A stretch of 64,000 nt of DNA, taken from NCBI RefSeq assembly GCF_029968035.1, contig NZ_JASCIQ010000027.1, positions 1 to 64,000 on the forward strand, read 5' to 3'. Shown here in pieces: positions 31,094-39,361 of the stretch. The translations under genes were made by a program, and so were the position numbers. Within the stretch, counting starts at the first letter, position 1; each line of letters begins with the position of its first letter. The notes under the pieces are model-generated. The model did no database searches and was not told where the DNA came from. It saw only the letters and a list, made by a program, of their open reading frames with translations. The stretch comes from Streptomyces cavernicola (GTDB lineage Bacteria > Actinomycetota > Actinomycetes > Streptomycetales > Streptomycetaceae).

Positions 31094-31366
31094 ATGTCGC
31101 ACACCTCCGACTGGCAGGCCAACGTGCACCTGGTCGAGAAGGGGCGCACGACCAGGGTCAGCGTCGACCTGGACACGGGCAGCACCCACATCACCGGCCA
31201 CGGCATGGCACGCCGCAACCCCACGGACAACGACGTACCCGCGATCGGCGACGAACTGGCCACGGCCCGCGCCTTGGAGAGCCTGGCGCAACAGCTCAAG
31301 CGAACCGCGTACCAGGACATGACCGCGGCGGGGAACCGGGAGCAGCAGACCGCAGACACGATGTGA
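31094..31366 (+). CDS. DUF1876 (dsRBD-like fold) protein
   Basis: A 90-residue paralogue of the protein at 14606. It shares W-x-x-x-V-x-L near the start, GHGMARRNPTDNDVPAIGDE in the middle, and the C-terminal helix ALESLAQQLKRTAYQDM. GGAGG precedes the ATG. It follows the truncated HTH gene by 105 bp and is the last gene of the island before htpX. Function unknown; the fold suggests contact with RNA or protein. Confidence 0.9.
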   Translation: MSHTSDWQANVHLVEKGRTTRVSVDLDTGSTHITGHGMARRNPTDNDVPAIGDELATARALESLAQQLKRTAYQDMTAAGNREQQTADTM

Positions 31367-31547
31367 GCCTCGCCTGGGCAGCGGCCCATTGCACAGCCGC
31401 CCTGCCCCAACGGCCCGGGTCGCGACGGCCCGGGTCAGAGGCAGGCCCGGGGCCGGGAGAGACCTGGTCCTCGCCGGTGGCGAAGTGCCGCCGGCCTCAT
31501 CCCGGACCGACGGACCGACGGACTGACGGACTGATGGGGTGATGGCG

Positions 31548-32471
31548 ATGCGCAGCCGTTTCGAGCCCGACCGGCAGCTGACCGTGCGCATGACGCTCAC
31601 GATGTTCCTGCTCGGACTGCTGTACGTGGCGTTCATCGCCGCGCTGATCGTGCTCCTGAAGTCCGTCGTCCTGGTGGTCGTGATCGCCGCCGCCCTGCTG
31701 TGGGCGCAGTTCTGGTACTCCGACCGGATCGCCCTGTACGCCATGCGCGGGCAGCTCGTCACGCCCGAGGAGCAGCCGCAGCTGCACGGGGTCGTGGACC
31801 GGTTGTGCGCGAGCGCGGACATGCCCAAACCCCGGGTGGCGGTCTCCCGTATGGACCTGCCCAACGCGTTCGCCACCGGCCGCAACGCGGACCACGCCGT
31901 GATCTGTGTGACCACCGGTCTCATGCGCCGCCTGGAGACGGAGGAACTCGAAGGCGTCCTCGCGCACGAGCTCTCGCACGTCGCCCACCGCGACGTGGCG
32001 GTGATCACCATCGCCTCGTTCCTCGGCGTCATCGCGGGTCTGATCGTCCGCTTCGCCTTCTACTCCCAGCTGTTCGGCGGGCGCGGCCAACGGGACCAGA
32101 ACACCGCTGTCGTCTTCCTCGCCGTGATGGGCGTGTCCGCCCTCGTCTACGCCGTCAGCTTCCTGCTCATCCGGGCCTTGTCCCGCTACCGGGAACTGGC
32201 CGCCGACCGAGCCGCGGCCCTGCTGACCGCCAAGCCGTCCGTCCTGGCTTCAGCTCTGACCAAGGTCAGCGGCGACATCGCCCGCATCCCCACCAAGGAC
32301 CTGCGTACCGCCCAGGCGTTCAACGCGTTCTTCTTCACCCCCGCCCTCGGCCCCGGCACCGCGGTGGCGAACCTGTTCTCCACCCACCCCACCCTGGAGC
32401 GCCGCCTCGAGGCGCTCGCGGAGCTCTCCGCAGAGCTCGGCGAGACGGGCGGCGGACCGGACAGGGCGTGA
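31548..32471 (+). CDS. htpX: M48 family membrane metalloprotease HtpX
   Basis: A 307-residue membrane-bound zinc protease. Two N-terminal membrane segments (about 15-38 and 40-55) precede the catalytic domain with HELSH (H140, E141, H144). A further hairpin lies at about 150-205, and the third zinc ligand is the Glu in SRYRELAADRAA. HtpX degrades damaged membrane proteins from the cytoplasmic side. Starts at 31539, 31542 and 31548 are in frame; 31548 gives the N-terminus usual in Streptomyces (MRSRFEPDRQLT) and has GGGG at good spacing. The pspAB gene follows after 18 bp, an arrangement common in actinobacteria. Confidence 0.95.
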   Translation: MRSRFEPDRQLTVRMTLTMFLLGLLYVAFIAALIVLLKSVVLVVVIAAALLWAQFWYSDRIALYAMRGQLVTPEEQPQLHGVVDRLCASADMPKPRVAVSRMDLPNAFATGRNADHAVICVTTGLMRRLETEELEGVLAHELSHVAHRDVAVITIASFLGVIAGLIVRFAFYSQLFGGRGQRDQNTAVVFLAVMGVSALVYAVSFLLIRALSRYRELAADRAAALLTAKPSVLASALTKVSGDIARIPTKDLRTAQAFNAFFFTPALGPGTAVANLFSTHPTLERRLEALAELSAELGETGGGPDRA

Positions 32472-32489
32472 GGGAAAGGGACGCGGCCC

Positions 32490-33065
32490 ATGGGTTTCTG
32501 GGATGTCCTGTTCGGCAGGAGCAAGCCGGTCCGGCCCGACCTGGACCAGCTCTTCGCCCTGCCCTCCGCGGCGATCACCCTCCAGGCCGCCACCGGGTTC
32601 GCCCCGACAGGAGCGGGCTCGGTCTGCTTCGCCTCGATCGAGGGCGGCGCGTTCGCCCAGGTCCAGGAGGAGGTACGAGCTCTCCTGTCCGCCGATTCCG
32701 AACGCGGCGCCCCCGTGGAGTTCAGCCGCGACGCCTTCGGATACTCCTGGCTGCTCTCCCGCCGCGCCCCGGACGACCTGCCCGCCCTCGTGGGTGACCT
32801 GCACGCGGTCAACACCTCCCTGCAGGAAAGTGGCTTCGGCCCGCACCTGCTCTGCTCACTGGTCGTCTTCCACGACACCGAACTGCGCCGGCTCGCGCTG
32901 GTCTACCTGTACAAGCGCGGCACCTTCTATCCGTTCGCCCCGCTGTCCGGCACCAAGCGCGACAATCCGCTGGAACTCCAAGTCAGAGCCGTACTCAAGG
33001 ACGACCTGCACATCGAGCAGGACCTGAGCCGCTGGTTCCCGCTCTGGGGCGCCCCCGGCCTGTGA
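32490..33065 (+). CDS. pspAB: PspA-associated protein PspAB
   Basis: A 191-residue soluble protein of the PspAB family: MGFWDVLFGRSKP start, LPSAAITLQAATGFAPTGAG, and a YLYKRGTFYPFAPLSG region with the conserved C-terminal DLSRWFPLWGAPGL end. It is usually coded next to htpX and linked by name to phage-shock protein A, so a role in envelope stress is likely, though its activity is not known. It begins 18 bp after htpX with AGGGAAAGG as ribosome binding site. Confidence 0.93.
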   Translation: MGFWDVLFGRSKPVRPDLDQLFALPSAAITLQAATGFAPTGAGSVCFASIEGGAFAQVQEEVRALLSADSERGAPVEFSRDAFGYSWLLSRRAPDDLPALVGDLHAVNTSLQESGFGPHLLCSLVVFHDTELRRLALVYLYKRGTFYPFAPLSGTKRDNPLELQVRAVLKDDLHIEQDLSRWFPLWGAPGL

Positions 33066-33138
33066 GACGCGGCGCCCGGATTCGTACTGACGGGCGTCGA
33101 AGCCGTCCACGCGCTGCCTCGCGCTGCCTCGCGTTGCC

Positions 33139-33672
33139 TCAACACCCCAACGTACAGGGCGAGTTGCGGGTCCGGCGGGAGCGGGACGAGCCCGCAGCGC
33201 TCGCCCTCGTCGCGCGTCCGGCAGACCGACCGGCTACTCGAAGGCGATCTCCTCGCAGCGCGCCACACCGCGCCGGACGGCGGCGCGGTTGAGGCCGAGG
33301 AGGGCGGTGATCCGGGTGGGCCTGGGCTAGCGCCCACAGCTGGAGGCGGAGCGACAGGTACTGCGTGGTGAGGAACTCGGCGCCGGCCACCCGGCGGAGC
33401 ACAGCCCGGAGGTTCTGCTCGGGGGTCTTCGCCGGGTTGGGGTCGAGCATGGTCATGTCCTGGCGCTCGATCCGGCGGAGAGCGGCCCCGATGAGCGTGA
33501 CCTTGTCGTCGTAGCAGTAGTTCACGAGCCCGAGCGAGACACCCGCCTGCCGTGCCACCGCACGCATGCTGATCCCTGAGATCCCGTGCTCCGACAGGAG
33601 GACGAGCACGGCGTCGAGAATCCGATCCTGTCGGTCGACCTTTTCGTCAGGTTCCGCAGTCCCGTCGCTCAT
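33139..33672 (-). pseudogene. TetR regulator gene with internal deletion and frameshift
   Basis: The frame from ATG 33672 encodes a normal TetR N-terminus (DRQDRILDAVLVLLSEHGIS, MRAVARQAGVSLGLVNYCYD) and continues to QLWALAQAHPD near 33310. From there it reads Arg/Pro-rich nonsense to a stop at 33139. Shifting one frame at that point gives ITALLGLNRAAVRRGVARCE and EIAFE, then a stop at 33234, which is a typical TetR C-terminus. About 40-50 codons between the two parts are missing, so a deletion with a frameshift damaged the gene. The DNA-binding domain could still be made. Confidence 0.8.
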
Positions 33673-33790
33673 CCGGCCGGGACCAGCCGCTGCACGAGCA
33701 CGGTTCCGCATCGGACTGTCCTGCCGGACGGCTACCGGCCGCTCGGCGGGGACCGGCGTTCGCTTCGGGCGAGCGCGATCATGCCGGTGA

Positions 33791-34064
33791 TCAACGCATC
33801 ACGCTGCTGAGCCAGTTCGTCGACCGAGCGGCGTAGCGCGCACAGAACGACGCCAGGCCCCCCTCCCCCGCGCCCAGGTGGAACAGCGTGGTCGGGCCCA
33901 TGGCCGCCCACCGCAGTCCGGGCCCGGCGGCGACGGCCGTGTCCACGTCCTCGACGCTCGCCACACCTTCGTTGACGAGGTGGATGGCCTCACGCCACAG
34001 GCCCGCCTGCCGCCGATTCGCGACGCGGCCGGGGACCTCGCGCCTGACCTCGATGGCGACAAGC
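33791..34064 (-). pseudogene. 3' remnant of a 3-hydroxyacyl-CoA dehydrogenase gene
   Basis: On the minus strand, just after the ArsR gene stop, an open frame without its own start reads EVPGRVANRRQAGLWREAIH, then LVNEGVASVEDVDTAVAAGP, GLRWAAMGPTTLFHLGAGEG, ending at TGA 33791. This is the C-terminal domain of 3-hydroxyacyl-CoA dehydrogenase-type enzymes (PGFVxNRLQ, VxxGPGLRWAxMGP). The NAD-binding half is gone. Together with the broken TetR gene next to it, this is a scar of past gene loss. Confidence 0.8.
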
Positions 34065-34811
34065 TCAGCGAGCCGTGAGTGCCTCGTCGGTCAGGTGCAG
34101 GTGCCGTCGGAAGGCGTCGCGCCCCTGGTCCGTCAGCCGCACGACGCGGGAGCCCTCGGCCAGCACGAGCCAGGACTTGTCGACCGCATGATGGAACACC
34201 GCCGCGGCCACGCCGCCCGCCAGATGCAAGCGCCGCTCCGTCCAGTCCAGGCACGTGCGTACATGTGGTGCCGTTTCCTCGGTGATGTCTGTGTCCGTGA
34301 GCCACGCGGCACCCGAGGGAGTGAGAGCCGGGCCGAACTCCCAGTCCAGATAACCCTGTTCGGTCATCGCGTCGGTGATCGCCACGGACAAGGCACCGCC
34401 GAGATGGTCGTAGCAGATGCGCGCGAACGTCACGGCACGGTGCCGGCGGGCGGCGACGAGCGAGCGGACCGGGACGCGCTGCTGCGGCGCCCGAGCGGCG
34501 AGGGCTTCGATCATCTCGGCGACGGCGGGGTCCGCCAGGCGCACATAGCGGTGCCGCCCCTTGCGCTCCTCGGCCAGCAGGCCGCCGGTCACCAGCCGGT
34601 TCAGGTGGCTGGTGGCGGTGGACGGTGCGATCCCCGCGAGCTGTGCCAGTTCCGTCGCCGTCCATGCGCGGCCGTCGAGCAGCGCGAGACAGAAGGCGGC
34701 GCGGTTGCGGTCGGCCAGCAACGCCCCCAGGGCGGCGAGGTCCGGTTCGTCGGCGTGCGTATCGGGGCTGCTCACCGCACCATTGTCGGCAGCCGATGCT
34801 TCGACGTACAT
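34065..34811 (-). CDS. ArsR-type winged-helix regulator
   Basis: A 248-residue (or about 236 from the internal GTG) regulator. The ArsR-like winged helix is at about 25-100 (LAALGALLADRNRAAFCLAL, TATELAQLAGIAPSTATSHL, GLLAEERKGRHRYVRLAD). A long C-terminal region follows with WEFGPALTPSGAAWL and a Cys in VRTCLDWTERRLHLAGG. The metal-binding cysteine motif of classical ArsR is not seen in the recognition helix. It is divergent from the flavin reductase gene at 34842, with only 30 bp between, and probably represses it through the dyad at 34800-34815. The last codon lies against the dehydrogenase remnant, which may once have been the next gene. Confidence 0.87.
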   Translation of the reverse strand: MYVEASAADNGAVSSPDTHADEPDLAALGALLADRNRAAFCLALLDGRAWTATELAQLAGIAPSTATSHLNRLVTGGLLAEERKGRHRYVRLADPAVAEMIEALAARAPQQRVPVRSLVAARRHRAVTFARICYDHLGGALSVAITDAMTEQGYLDWEFGPALTPSGAAWLTDTDITEETAPHVRTCLDWTERRLHLAGGVAAAVFHHAVDKSWLVLAEGSRVVRLTDQGRDAFRRHLHLTDEALTAR

Positions 34812-34815
34812 CGAA
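34800..34815. promoter_or_regulatory. Short dyad between ArsR and flavin reductase genes
   Basis: TTCGA (34800-34804) and TCGAA (34811-34815) form an inverted repeat with a 6-bp centre across the ArsR ATG and 27-42 bp before the flavin reductase ATG. Placement fits an operator that controls both genes. Confidence 0.45.
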
Positions 34816-34841
34816 ACGTTCCGCCCCTAGCGTCTTGAGGC

Positions 34842-35471
34842 ATGACGACTGACACCCACCGCACGGTCCAACCGAGCATCCTCTACTTCGGCACACCTGT
34901 GGTCCTGCTGACCACCGAGAACGACGACGGCACGTTCAACCTTGCCCCGATCTCCTCCGCCTGGGCGCTGGGACAGCACATCGTCCTGGGCCTGGGCAGT
35001 GCGAGCCAGACCGTGCGCAACCTCGCGGCCCGCTCCGACCTGGTGATCAACGTTGCCTCGCCGGAGCTGTGGGAGCAGGTGGAGCGCCTGGCACCGCTCA
35101 CCGGGGCCGACCCGGTGCCCGAGAGCAAGCGAGCGGTGTACCGGTACGAGCCCGACAAGTTCGCCGCGTCCGGGCTCACCCCGGCCGATTCCCACCTAGT
35201 GAAGCCGCCGCGGGTCGCCGAGTGCGCGCTGCAGTTGGAGGCACGGGCCCGTGCGCTGACGCCGGGCGGTACGGGGCTCTTCTTCAGCGTCGAGTGCGAG
35301 GTGCTGCGCGTCCACGCCGACGAACGCATCGTCGTGCCGGGCACGCACCACATCGACCCCGCTCTCTGGAGCCCGCTCATCTACAACTTCCGCCACTATC
35401 ACGGTCTGGCGCCGGAGGTCGGGTACGGCTTCCGCTCAGAAACGGTGAACACAACGAGCCGTGCCGCATGA
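34842..35471 (+). CDS. Flavin reductase-like FMN-binding protein
   Basis: A 209-residue protein of the flavin-reductase/flavoredoxin group. The FMN-binding split-barrel pattern is seen in SILYFGTPVVLLTTENDDGT, NLAPISSAWALGQHIVLGLG, and NLAARSDLVINVAS. The C-terminal region (VPGTHHIDPALWSPLIYNFR) is a family feature. It would bind FMN and may reduce flavins or another substrate with NAD(P)H. No ribosome binding site of good quality is visible before the ATG, which lies 30 bp from the divergent ArsR start, so a short or leaderless transcript is possible. Confidence 0.87.
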   Translation: MTTDTHRTVQPSILYFGTPVVLLTTENDDGTFNLAPISSAWALGQHIVLGLGSASQTVRNLAARSDLVINVASPELWEQVERLAPLTGADPVPESKRAVYRYEPDKFAASGLTPADSHLVKPPRVAECALQLEARARALTPGGTGLFFSVECEVLRVHADERIVVPGTHHIDPALWSPLIYNFRHYHGLAPEVGYGFRSETVNTTSRAA

Positions 35472-35591
35472 CAGCCCGTTGACCGGCGTCACATTTTCGG
35501 GACGACTTCAGGACGAGGCGTCGGGGGGCAAGGACACGGTGAGGTCGGTTCCCGGGGGCGCCGCACCGCCCCAGCGCGCGATCCTGGAGAC

Positions 35592-35933
35592 ATGGAGATC
35601 GAGATCCTCGTCGTACCGGACTGCCCCCACCAGCAGCTCGCCGAGAGCCGGTTGCGGGAGGCGCTGGACGACCTGGCGCTGGATGACGTCGGGCTTGCCG
35701 GCACGGGTTTCACCACGCGGGTGGTCGGTGGCCAGCTGGAGGCCGAGCGGTCCGGCTTCACCGGCTCTCCGACGTTCCTGGTCGACGGCCGTGATCCGTT
35801 CGCCGAGCCGGGCGTGCCGCCGTCGCTTGCCTGCCGGGTCTACCGGACTCCCGGCGGCTTGGCCGGTGTGCCCGAGGTCGGCCAGCTCGTGAAGGTGCTG
35901 CGAGCAGCCGTCGACACCGGCGGCGGAGTGTGA
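35592..35933 (+). CDS. Thioredoxin-fold protein with a single CPHQ cysteine
   Basis: A 113-residue cytoplasmic protein. It begins IEILVVPDCPHQQLAESRL, a thioredoxin-like first strand and helix with one Cys in CPHQ where thioredoxins have CxxC. It continues with a cis-Pro type segment SGFTGSPTFLVDGRDPF, typical of the fold. Similar small proteins occur near mercury or redox genes in actinobacteria. With a single N-terminal Cys and another Cys in SLACRVYR, a disulfide or thiol-carrier role is possible. It stands alone between the flavin reductase and SulP genes. Confidence 0.8.
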   Translation: MEIEILVVPDCPHQQLAESRLREALDDLALDDVGLAGTGFTTRVVGGQLEAERSGFTGSPTFLVDGRDPFAEPGVPPSLACRVYRTPGGLAGVPEVGQLVKVLRAAVDTGGGV

Positions 35934-36028
35934 GCGCGGTCACCGTTCGGTCGGCCGCTGGGCACCGGCCTGCAGCAGCAGGTCCCCCGGGACGGCCGGG
36001 AGACCTGCTGGGCTTGAGAGTCGACCGG

Positions 36029-37567
36029 TCAGTGACCGGCTGTGAGTTCGCCGCTGAGCCTGTCGTGGAGTCTGGCGCTCGGAGTGTTCAGGCCGGTGAT
36101 CTCGACCGTCTTGCCGCGCTCGGCGTACTTCGTCTCGATGGCGTCGAGCGCGGCGACGGATGAGGCGTCCCAGATGTGGGCGGCCGACAGGTCGATGACG
36201 ACGTGCTTCGGATCGCCCGCGTAGTCGAACTGGCCGACCAGGTCGTTGGACGAGGCGAAGAAGAGTTCACCGGTGACCCGGTAGACGACCGTGGTGCCGT
36301 CGGGGTCGGTGACCGCGGTGACCTCGGCGAGGTGGGCGACGCGCTTGGCGAAGATGACCATGGCGGTGATCGACCCGGCGACGACGCCGACGGCGAGGTT
36401 GTGGGTGGCCACGACGCAGGCGACGGTCACGAGCATCACGGTGATCTCACCGACGGGCATCCGCTTGAGGGTCTTCGGGGCGATGGAGTGCCAGTCGAAG
36501 GTCGCGAACGACACCATGACCATGACGGCGACGAGTGCGGCCATGGGGATGTCGGAGACGAGCGGTCCGAAGGCGATGCAGAGCACCATGAGGAACGCCC
36601 CGGCCAGGAAGGTGGACAGGCGGGTACGGGCGCCGGAGACCTTCACGTTGATCATGGTCTGGCCGATCATGGCGCAGCCGCCCATGCCGCCGAAGAACCC
36701 GGTGACGATGTTGGCGATGCCCTGGCCGATGGACTCTCGGGTCTTGTCGGAGCGGGTGTCGGTGATGTCGTCGACGAGCTTGGCGGTCATCAGCGACTCC
36801 ATCAGGCCGACCAGGGCCATCGCGAACGCGTAGGGAGCGATCGTCGTCAGGGTGTCGACGGTGAAGGGCACGTCCGGCAGCCCCGGGACCGGCAGCGAGG
36901 AGGGCAGTTCCCCCTTGTCGCCCACGGTCGGCACCGCGATGCCGGCGGCCACGGTGATGACGGTCAGGATGACGATCGAGACCAGCGGCGCCGGGACGAC
37001 GGTGGTGACCCTGGGGAAGAGCACCATGAGCGCCAGACCGCCGATGATCAGCGGGTACACGGCCCAGGGAACGTTCCGCATCTCCGGCACCTGGGCCATG
37101 AAGATCAGGATGGCGAGTGAGTTGACGAAGCCGACCATCACCGAGCGCGGGATGAACCGCATCAGCTTCGCCACGCCGAGCGCGCCGAGGACCACCTGGA
37201 AGACGCCGGCGAGGATGACCGCGGCGACCAGGTAGCCCAGCCCGTGCTCCCGGTTCAGTGGGGCGATGACCAGGGCGACGGCACCGGTCGCGGCGGAGAT
37301 CATCGCCCGTCGGCCGCCGACGACCGAGATGACGACCGCCATGGTGAACGAGGCGAACAGGCCGATCGCCGGATCGACCCCGGCGATGATCGAGAAGGAG
37401 ATCGCCTCGGGGATCAGTGCGAGCGCGACCACGAGGCCGGCGAGGACCTCGGTGCGCCAGACCTTCGCATCGCGCAGCCAGTCGGGCATCAGACCGCGCA
37501 GGCGCGCGCCCGGGGACGCAGGGGCAGCAGAAGAGGACAACGTGAAACCTGTCGTGCTCAGGCGCAC
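36029..37567 (-). CDS. SulP family anion transporter with STAS domain
   Basis: About 512 residues. Ten or more membrane helices lie between residues 45 and 400, including SulP signatures ALIPEAISFSIIAGVDPAIG and GFFGGMGGCAMIGQTMINVK. The C-terminal STAS domain (about 430-510) has VIDLSAAHIWDASSVAALDA, with the Ser where anti-sigma-antagonist domains are phosphorylated. Such proteins import sulfate, bicarbonate or dicarboxylates; the sequence resembles bicarbonate-type members, but the substrate is not certain. The GTG start at 37567 is a choice among several (ATG at 37489 is an alternative). The divergent MerR gene at 37940 may regulate it. Confidence 0.9.
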   Translation of the reverse strand: MRLSTTGFTLSSSAAPASPGARLRGLMPDWLRDAKVWRTEVLAGLVVALALIPEAISFSIIAGVDPAIGLFASFTMAVVISVVGGRRAMISAATGAVALVIAPLNREHGLGYLVAAVILAGVFQVVLGALGVAKLMRFIPRSVMVGFVNSLAILIFMAQVPEMRNVPWAVYPLIIGGLALMVLFPRVTTVVPAPLVSIVILTVITVAAGIAVPTVGDKGELPSSLPVPGLPDVPFTVDTLTTIAPYAFAMALVGLMESLMTAKLVDDITDTRSDKTRESIGQGIANIVTGFFGGMGGCAMIGQTMINVKVSGARTRLSTFLAGAFLMVLCIAFGPLVSDIPMAALVAVMVMVSFATFDWHSIAPKTLKRMPVGEITVMLVTVACVVATHNLAVGVVAGSITAMVIFAKRVAHLAEVTAVTDPDGTTVVYRVTGELFFASSNDLVGQFDYAGDPKHVVIDLSAAHIWDASSVAALDAIETKYAERGKTVEITGLNTPSARLHDRLSGELTAGH

Positions 37568-37858
37568 CCCCTCGACAAAACAGGGGTGCACGGGAGGACA
37601 CGGAGAGGCCGGGCCGGCGTCTCCGGGGACGGCTCCGCACCACACAGAGCCTGAAGACGAAGAGGACTGGCACGGGCCGACGCATGCGCAGCCGGGCTCA
37701 CGTCCTGAGGCGAAGCGTCACGGCGGGCAGGCTGCGGCGTCGGGCGGCATGGGCTCGCGCACGCTCGTCTCCTGCAAGAATCGGTCCTCGCCGGGGGCGC
37801 CGTCGGCCCCGGCAGTGCAACGGTCAGGGCAGCGCTCCGCGACCCTCACCACGAGAAA

Positions 37859-37882
37859 CTCTACCCTAACGTTAGGGTAGAG
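37859..37882. promoter_or_regulatory. Perfect 24-bp MerR-type operator
   Basis: The right half GTTAGGGTAGAG is the exact inverse complement of the left half CTCTACCCTAAC, with no spacer. MerR-family operators are long dyads of this kind placed inside the promoter spacer. It lies 57 bp before the MerR start and about 290 bp before the SulP start. It is AT-richer than its surroundings. Autoregulation is very likely; control of sulP is possible. Confidence 0.8.
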
Positions 37883-37939
37883 ATCGGCGGCCCATCAGGA
37901 TGCGGACTGCCGCCGAGGAGAAAGGCCGAGGTCACGGGC

Positions 37940-38353
37940 GTGGACGGCAAGCACATGCAGATCGGCGAGGTCGCCGCGCGCACGGAGCTGTCCCTGCGCA
38001 CCATCCGGCACTACGAGGAGACCGGCCTCGTGATCCCCTCCGCCCGCTCCCAGGGCGGCTTCCGCCTCTACACCGAGGCCGACGTCGCCCGGCTCATGGT
38101 GATCCGCCGCATGAAGCCCCTCGGCTTCACGCTGGACCAGATGCGCGACCTCCTCGACGCCACCGACCGCCTCGACCAGGTCGCCGATCTGGACGCCGAC
38201 GAGCGCGCCGCCCTCCTGGAGCGGATCCGCACCTACCAGCAGTCCGCCGCCGAGCAGGTGGAGAAGCTGCGGGTTCAGCTCTCCCGCGCCGAGGACTTCG
38301 CCGCCACTCTGGACGCCCGCCTGGAACAGAACGCCGCATCCGCCCGGTCCTGA
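37940..38353 (+). CDS. MerR family transcriptional regulator
   Basis: A 137-residue MerR protein. The winged helix-turn-helix is at about 6-75 (MQIGEVAARTELSLRTIRHY, EETGLVIPSARSQGGFRLY, TEADVARLMVIRRMKPLGFT). A coiled-coil dimer helix follows (about 75-135). No cysteine pair for metal binding is present at the C-terminus, so it is not a classical metal sensor; the signal is unknown. Start GTG 37940; ATG 37955 is the alternative. The perfect palindrome at 37859 is its expected site, and the divergent SulP gene is a candidate target. Confidence 0.92.
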   Translation: MDGKHMQIGEVAARTELSLRTIRHYEETGLVIPSARSQGGFRLYTEADVARLMVIRRMKPLGFTLDQMRDLLDATDRLDQVADLDADERAALLERIRTYQQSAAEQVEKLRVQLSRAEDFAATLDARLEQNAASARS

Positions 38354-38392
38354 CGTTCGACCCACACGCGCGCCGAACTTCGGTGAGCGCGC

Positions 38393-39325
38393 TTACAGTT
38401 CCCGCGCGCCCCTGGCCCTGCCTTCGTCTCGCGAAGTCTCGCCCCGGCAGGCGACGCGTCGGCACCGCCCCGCCTCCGCCTCCTCGCGCGGCGGCAGCGC
38501 GTAGATCGTCGCCGCCGCCGGTGCGGCACGGATGATCGCCGCCACGACGTCTCGCCGTCGCGCCCCTCGGTCAGCACGGCCCGGATTCCCCGACGGCGTG
38601 GTCACGGCCCGACGGGGAGCTCGTCGCGGTGCGGGCGGGCGGGCGGCGGCCCGGACGAGCAACTCGCGGATCCGTCGCACCGCCTGGCCGGGGTGGCTGA
38701 CCGGGGCGGGGAACGCCAGGCGGGCGTCCTCGTGGCCGTGCTCGCTCTCGAGGCGCAGTACGAGGCCGTATCGGTCGAGTCGCACGGGCCGGACGCGGAC
38801 GACCCCGACAAGGAGCTGCGGCGCGAGCAGCCGGCTCAGCCGTTCCGCAGTGTGGGTCCGTGTGGCGTCGAGGTGGGTGAGCAGGTCCGCCTCGTAGGTG
38901 GCCAGCGGGTCGGGCCTGGCGGCACTCAGCTCGTCGACGCCGATGGCGGTGGCCTCGCCCCCCTCGTACAGGACGGCCCGTGCGGGGCTGAAGCACAGCT
39001 GTTCCGGTGTGTCCTCGCCGACGGCTTCGAGCCGGCCGCCGAGCGTCAGGCGCGCCCGAACACGGTCACGCAGAGCCGTCGGTGCGACATCGGTGAACTC
39101 GGCGGATGCGGTGCGGCAGTTGTGCGGTGCGTGAACGAGGTCGCTCCGGAGCCGGCCGCCCACCGGATCGGTCAGCGTCAGCCGGCCCGAGGAGTCCACG
39201 GCGTGCAGGCCGATCAGTTCGATGCGGTGCGCTTCCGTGGTGAGCGTCAGCGATTCCGCCGCCGCGAGCATCGAGCGGGCCCGTTCGGCGGGGGTGGGTT
39301 CCGTGCATCGGCTGCTCATCGACAT
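38393..39325 (-). CDS. DUF2470 protein with C-terminal extension, iron-box controlled
   Basis: A 310-residue protein. Residues 1-235 fit the DUF2470-containing proteins of actinobacteria (ARSMLAAAESLTLTTEAHRI, LTDPVGGRLRSDLVHAP, TYEADLLTHLDATRTHTAER, LDRYGLVLRLESEHG). DUF2470 is also the C-terminal module of haem-handling HugZ-type proteins. The last 75 residues are Arg/Ala-rich and look unlike the family, perhaps the result of a lost stop codon or frameshift. An iron box at 39342-39361 lies 17 bp before the start, so expression should rise when iron is scarce. Divergent from the siderophore-binding-like gene. Confidence 0.82.
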   Translation of the reverse strand: MSMSSRCTEPTPAERARSMLAAAESLTLTTEAHRIELIGLHAVDSSGRLTLTDPVGGRLRSDLVHAPHNCRTASAEFTDVAPTALRDRVRARLTLGGRLEAVGEDTPEQLCFSPARAVLYEGGEATAIGVDELSAARPDPLATYEADLLTHLDATRTHTAERLSRLLAPQLLVGVVRVRPVRLDRYGLVLRLESEHGHEDARLAFPAPVSHPGQAVRRIRELLVRAAARPPAPRRAPRRAVTTPSGNPGRADRGARRRDVVAAIIRAAPAAATIYALPPREEAEAGRCRRVACRGETSRDEGRARGAREL

Positions 39326-39341
39326 TCCTTCCCCTTCACAG

Positions 39342-39361
39342 TTAGGTAAGCCTTACCTTAA
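39342..39361. promoter_or_regulatory. Iron box (DmdR/IdeR/DtxR-type operator)
   Basis: TTAGGTAAGCCTTACCTTA, starting at 39342, matches the actinobacterial iron-box consensus TTAGGTTAGGCTAACCTAA at nearly all positions and is palindromic. It lies 17 bp from the DUF2470 start and 170 bp before the divergent binding-protein gene. Iron-loaded DmdR1/IdeR would repress here. Confidence 0.85.
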
